Shown here in pieces: positions 59,515 to 64,000 of a stretch of DNA of 64,000 nucleotides. A program made the position numbers and the translations under genes. This DNA comes from Syngnathus acus (taxonomy: Eukaryota; Chordata; Actinopteri; Syngnathiformes; Syngnathidae). The DNA lies in NCBI RefSeq assembly GCF_901709675.1, contig NC_051094.1, forward strand, positions 12,146,501-12,210,500, in the 5' to 3' direction. Below the pieces are notes generated by a model. The model ran no database searches. It was not told where the DNA came from and saw nothing but the letters and a program-made list of their open reading frames with translations. How positions within the stretch are numbered: the stretch's first letter is position 1; the number at the start of each line of letters is the position of its first letter.

Positions 59515-61998
59515 GTGACTCTCTTGCTCTGTCACAGAGGGGACACTCAAGAGGGTGTGTGGTGCATCTGGTAGTAAAATGGCATAAAAAGCAAGCAAGT
59601 CACCTTTTGCTACTTGTTTAAACTGTTTGTGAAGAAACAGTGCCTGTGCTGCTGATTGAATTGTGACTGTGGGCTTGCTGATGATCGATCACCTTCTTGT
59701 ATTTTCAGACCTGACATATGAGCTCACTGTGCGAAGCTCCGATCCTTCAGGTAAGCTCCTGTTACCAAGAGTGGTCTTCCATTGCTACATCCATTGCTCG
59801 TATTGGACCCTCATTATTTCAAAGGTTCTTTGATTCGGATCCTTTTTTTTTTTTTTTATAAAAATTGTAAAATTGTGAAAGTGTAGCTTAAAAGAATGTA
59901 GGCGGCGAGCTTTGAATCATTGCTTTGTGGGTCATTGCTTTCCTCATTGTTGATTAGATCTGTCTGCTCATTGCCAAGTGCCCAACCCCCACGTTGCCAT
60001 GGCCGTGACACCATGTGACTTGAGCATTGATACTGGCTAACAGGACAGTTGTTTAACAGCCAGGGAAGCTCCAGGCAGGCCTAATGCAGCTCGAGTTTTT
60101 TTTTTTAAACTACCTGTACAGCCTATACACGCGGTGTCGTTGGCTTTACAAGATGGGCCAGTCCAATTTTTTAGAGTATCATAAGAGGCTCACTCATGAG
60201 AGGCACTATCATGTCAATGTGGGCCAGATTGAAGTGCAGGAAATGGGATTAAGAGTCACAGCCCTAATGCACGGTCGCTCAGCATCACGGCGCCTGATAA
60301 CATACTGCAACTAAAAACACATGCGGCACATGTCATCATTTCACCTCAATATACAGTTCTCGTCTTAAAAATCCAGAACAAACACAATACTCATGATTCT
60401 TTCTCACTTTATTATTTTAATACGACACATAAAAGCAGTACTTGATACATTCTACTGCGTCTTGAGTGTAACCATGTCTAAAAGCAACAAAGGTCATCAG
60501 AGAACAAGGTCCTTGGTGTAATGTGAGACAGGAGTGCACACAGCACTAGTCTCCATGCAACTGTCCACTTGCATAATGATGTGCTTGTCGCCTTAGAAAT
60601 GCCCCTGGTTTGTTTTCTTTACGTGGTTAAACATTTCTAACAAACCAAATGAGGAGGCCTTCTTTTATTGGTCTCAAACAAAAGTTGGTGAAGTTTGTTT
60701 GTTTATTTATTTATTTATTTATTTATTTATTTGATATAAATAATGAAGTGAGATTAATCCATGGAAAAATAGTTTATAAATACATTTACATTTGAACTAA
60801 CAATTAAAATCATATTTGGCTGTTGTCAGTGTAAATGCTCATTGGGCTAAATGAGATCATAGTGGTGTTATACAGCCCACAAACACCTAATTCAGCGTAT
60901 ATCAGCTCAAACCTGTCACAATTTGGCAAGTTTACTAGTTTTCACAACTCTTCATCTATCTATCTACACATTGGTGTTATTATTGAGCAATCTTAAGCGT
61001 TGAAAATGGCTTGCGCTCTTTGACAATACAATGTTGATGTTTGAACACATGCTGTTTTAGAGTCTCCTGATACATGAGGAACGTGGATTCCACTCAGCGC
61101 TAGCCATATGTAATTTAGTGTTTGATTAAAACAGACCAGAGTGTCACAGTTGCTTACCAACTTGTCCTAACCGATTGCTACGGCTCGTGCAGACAGCGGT
61201 GAGGTGCGATGCCGAGAGCTGCAAAGGAGGTGCGAGGAGCTGGAGGCAGAGCTGAAGAAGAAGGAGGAGGAGAACACAGAGCTGCTGAGGGACTTGGAGC
61301 AGAAGAACGCCATGATCTTCGTGCTGGAAAACACCATCAAGGAGCGGGAGAAGAAGTACCTGGATGAGCTGAAGATGAAGAGCCACAAGCTGGCCGTTCT
61401 GTCCGGAGAGTTGGAGCAGCGAGCCAGCACCATCGCTTACCTCACGTCACAGCTTCACGCCACCAAGAAGAAACTTCTGGCGGGCAGCTCCTCGGAGGCT
61501 AGCCCCAACGTCAGCCCCGTCACCTTCAAGCCCACACCTCCGCCGCCCAAAGACAGACAACCTGAAACCCCACGCCGCCGTATGAGGAAGAGCCTCTCCC
61601 AGCCGCTTCACCCCGAGCTGACCGAGGTGTACCGGCTCGGCGCGGACGGCAAGCGGTTGCTCCTGCGTGATACGGTGGACGCAATGCCCGACCCGACGCC
61701 CTTCCTGCAGGCGGGGAGAGAGTCTACGGATCTGCAGGTGGTTCGAGAACGACCCGCCGTCATACCGCCTATTGCCTCGGAACGCCCGCCCGTCACTGCC
61801 TCGGGGGCCACGGCCAGTCCCCGTCACAGCCCGGCTCGAGACCGCCAGTACAGGGCTCACGTGGGGGTGGCTCACCGCATCCCCCATGAGACCCCTCCCT
61901 TGGCCCCGCCCCAGGCAGAGTTGGAGACTCTGGCAGTGGATCAGGTGAAAGAAGAAAGGGTTGTGCGGAAGCGTACTGGGGCTGACAGGACAGTTTAA
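59379..61998 (+). CDS. ccdc92: Coiled-coil domain-containing protein 92, complete, three coding exons
   Basis: CCDC92 is a centriole/cilium-interface protein reported to associate with CEP164. The coding exons 59379-59514, 59709-59750 and 61193-61998 give 984 bases, 327 residues (human: 331). The start ATG lies two bases after the acceptor, in CCATGG context. The predicted coiled coil is at residues 8-45 (LENQLHSAQKNLLFLQ...) and 67-155 (CEELEAELKKK...ITVLENT-like INFVLENTIKEREKKYL region, then ELEQRASTIAYLTSQLH). The C-terminal half is Pro-rich and carries the family signatures PETPRRRMRKSLS, VDAMPDPTPFL, VIPPIASERPP, AHVGVAHRI and the terminal VVRKRTGADRTV. Human CCDC92 has an N-terminal extension before the matching Met; here it is absent or lies in an unrecognised leader exon. 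There is no signal peptide or membrane segment. Confidence 0.96.
59709..59750 (+). CDS. ccdc92: ccdc92 coding exon 2, 42-base micro-exon
   Basis: Encodes DLTYELTVRSSDPS (residues 46-59), matching DLTYELTVKSSE of the human protein. The acceptor is attttcag ending at 59708 and the donor gtaagc at 59751. The length is a multiple of three, so it can be skipped in frame. Confidence 0.93.
60702..60732 (+). repeat. (TTTA)n microsatellite in ccdc92 intron
   Basis: Seven to eight tetramer units in the 1.4 kb intron between coding exons 2 and 3. Confidence 0.95.
61193..61998 (+). CDS. ccdc92: ccdc92 coding exon 3 (terminal)
   Basis: Residues 60-327, from DSGEVRCRELQRRCEELEAE to GADRTV, with stop TAA at 61996-61998. 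The acceptor is cgtgcag ending at 61192. The exon is clearly GC-richer than its surroundings, as expected for coding DNA; the 197-codon minus-strand frame over it is a shadow. Confidence 0.96.
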
Positions 61999-63640
61999 AG
62001 CCGTCGTCACACACGCACACCAATGCACATGCTCACACACTTACACGACTCACAAAATGTTGCAGGCAATCGGCTTTATCGTTCCTGAAATGGACTACAG
62101 TGAACCAGCTCAAATTTACGGGACGGCGTTCACCAAAAACACCTCCTTGCATTTGCTGAAACTTTCTAATTCACTGTTTTGAGGATCAGTCCAAAGTCAC
62201 ATCTTTTATGAAAGTACTGCTTTGATGCCATCCCGTGGTATCCCAATCAACTATTTTGAATTGAGCGGAAGAACTTTAATTTAGTAAGGGCACAATAATT
62301 TGCAGCCTTCTTGTTGGCAATTTTAGGAAATTGCAAACCCCTAGGATGGTGTCACTGTATACTGAATTTGACCTTTAAAATTTTGGATGTCCCACTTATG
62401 GAATGTTTCTTTTTTCATAACTTGCTGCTCTCTGACACAAGCAAAAATCACAAGAGCTATTTTTTTCTTCTTCAACAACGTCCACTTTTATGCCTCTCGG
62501 TGACTCTTCCAGTCTCTCTTTATCTCAGCTGCAGCCTGTTGATGGAACTGACACTCTAAGCTCAGTGGCCACTTCCCTCTGAGGACATCTGTTTGAAGTC
62601 TGACAATAGCAAGCAATGGTCGATGTCATCTGGATCTTGGGCCTGTTTAAATGCAGATTCTCTCAAAACAGGAAGCTGCTCGATGGTATCAATTTTGCTA
62701 TTTACGTCCTTGTCAGAGAACAGCAAGTTGTGCTGAAAAGTACTGACACATTGTTGATTGTGTATTCAAAACTTCACTAAATGTGACAGTCCATTTTAGG
62801 TTCATCCTGAAGTTTTACCCAAAAGCCCGATATGCCAAAATTTTGTGAGCAGTGTATCGCCGTGTAAAGATACACAAGAGGGAGCGAGGAGCCCAAGCAC
62901 TGTGTAGCCTGCTTTATACGCAAAACACTGTAACGTAAAATGAAAATGACGCCATGGATCAACGGGCGTTTCTTCATGCACAATTGAAAAGGACAACTGT
63001 ACCGCAAAGCATGCCAAATGTTTCTTCTTTACAACCCAACGAGTGTTGAATGACAACGCATCATTCTGTTCTATGGTGCAATCAACACATCCTCAGCCAA
63101 ATATCTGCATCAGTGCCTGCTTGGTGCAAACAACTCGCACACTGCATAGTGTAGTTATGGCGACCAATTGTCTCCGGATGTCACGACAAACTGTCTACAG
63201 CCGCTAAGGACAACAGCAATGATTTAGCTAATGCTCTCCGAATGACTTTCACACGCTTGCAATGTCAGTATAATTCCATTACTGTAGGTTGCATACTCAA
63301 GGTGAAGCGGTAATGGCACATGCATATATGCTTCAATTCCATGCGAGCTAAAAGTCGTGTCTTTTGGGGAAAAAGATGGAAACATCTGCATTATCTGTGT
63401 TATTTGTGATACAAGGGCATTTGGAAAAGTACTGCTGTAATAGGATTTTGTGATATAATTATACTTTGTAAAGGCTGTACATTTGTAAGCAATTCCTGTT
63501 TTTTTTAAATTCTGTGTTTATTAGAGAATACAACAACACCTCAAATGGTAATGTCACTTTATATCCTGCTTTTCACATAACACTTATCCTTGAATAATAA
63601 TATAAATCCACACAATAAAGCTTTTTTTGCCGATTGCCTA
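61999..63640 (+). other. ccdc92: ccdc92 3' UTR
   Basis: Non-coding sequence from the stop to AATAAA at 63614-63619, followed by a T-rich stretch. It contains no repeat that I recognise and no second gene. The end point is inferred from the hexamer. Confidence 0.7.
63614..63619 (+). terminator. ccdc92: Polyadenylation signal for ccdc92
   Basis: AATAAA with a T-rich downstream element immediately after. Confidence 0.7.
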
Positions 63641-63802
63641 CTTGCTTCTTGCATGCATGTTTCATGTCCTTAGGTTTCATCGGGCAATATCAGATGCTAC
63701 TTATCATTCACGGGAGATACAGCAAGCACGTGCACATATTATACATAAAAAGGATGATTCCCTGCCCTTTTGTCTATCAGAAGAAAAAAGTGCCCTTCTT
63801 AG

Positions 63803-64000
63803 TGTTGGCACGTGAGTGAACGATTCGTGCAAAAGAACGAATCTTTTCAGTAAACGAGAGTGAACGAATACTTTCCTAAAGTGATTCTTTTTTCAGTTCA
63901 TATGACTTCAACCAGTAGGTGTCGGTAATGCACATTGAAGCTGGTGCCAGCTCGCCGTAAAACAAAACGAAGAAGAAAATGACGTAACTTCCCATTCACG
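63803..64000. repeat. Dispersed repeat with GTGAACGAAT motifs, cut by the window end
   Basis: GTGAGTGAACGATTCGTG, AACGAATCTTTTCAG, GAGAGTGAACGAATA, and then CAGTAGGTGTCGGTAATGCA and CGTAAAACAAAACGAAGAAG resemble a common fish dispersed repeat. The class is not certain and the right end is outside the window. Confidence 0.5.

Noticed and set aside
61447-62040. 197-codon minus-strand frame over ccdc92
   Set aside because: Antisense shadow of ccdc92 exon 3, whose + strand product is unmistakable.

Overview
This window is nuclear DNA from a bony fish, most likely a percomorph-type teleost. The genes are vertebrate and split by introns. The gaps hold hAT-type and Tc1-type transposon relics, tRNA-derived SINE fragments of the kind common in teleosts, and many microsatellites. 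I cannot name the species. No bacterial, phage, plasmid or CRISPR feature is present.

Three protein-coding genes are supported, all recognised by protein similarity. (1) The last eight exons of ncor2 (SMRT, nuclear receptor corepressor 2) lie on the + strand at 231-3271, followed by a 3' UTR of about 2.1 kb. They include both C-terminal receptor-interaction (CoRNR) motifs. (2) The complete rflna (refilin A, formerly fam101a) lies on the - strand, with coding exons at 15429-15653, 9158-9267 and 8747-9080. It has a 6.2 kb intron and encodes a predicted 222 residues. (3) The complete coding region of ccdc92 lies on the + strand, with coding exons at 59379-59514, 59709-59750 and 61193-61998. It encodes a predicted 327 residues, is followed by a 3' UTR of about 1.6 kb, and probably has a non-coding first exon near 56.1-56.23 kb. 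For all three genes the exon phases add up and the splice sites are canonical.

ncor2 and rflna are tail to tail. rflna and ccdc92 are head to head across about 40 kb in which I find no protein-coding gene. The order and orientation match the human 12q24.31 neighbourhood (CCDC92, ZNF664, RFLNA, NCOR2), except that no C2H2 zinc-finger gene like ZNF664 is visible here. The genes act in unrelated processes (transcriptional repression, filamin/actin organisation, centriole/cilium), so the linkage looks like ancestral synteny, not a functional cluster.

The gene-free DNA contains a well-preserved 854 bp hAT deletion derivative with matching 8 bp target duplications (6646-7499). It also contains a four-layer transposon nest (26005-26976) that includes two short Tc1-type foldback hairpins, an internally deleted Tc1-like element (27.6-28.25 kb), two further hAT-like MITEs (45.7-46.0 and 57.3-57.8 kb) and SINE fragments. 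I found no convincing evidence of a previously undescribed biological system. The most useful leads are the nested transposons and foldback elements, the paired Pumilio-type sites in the ncor2 3' UTR, a GC-rich island inside the long rflna intron, and the missing zinc-finger gene.
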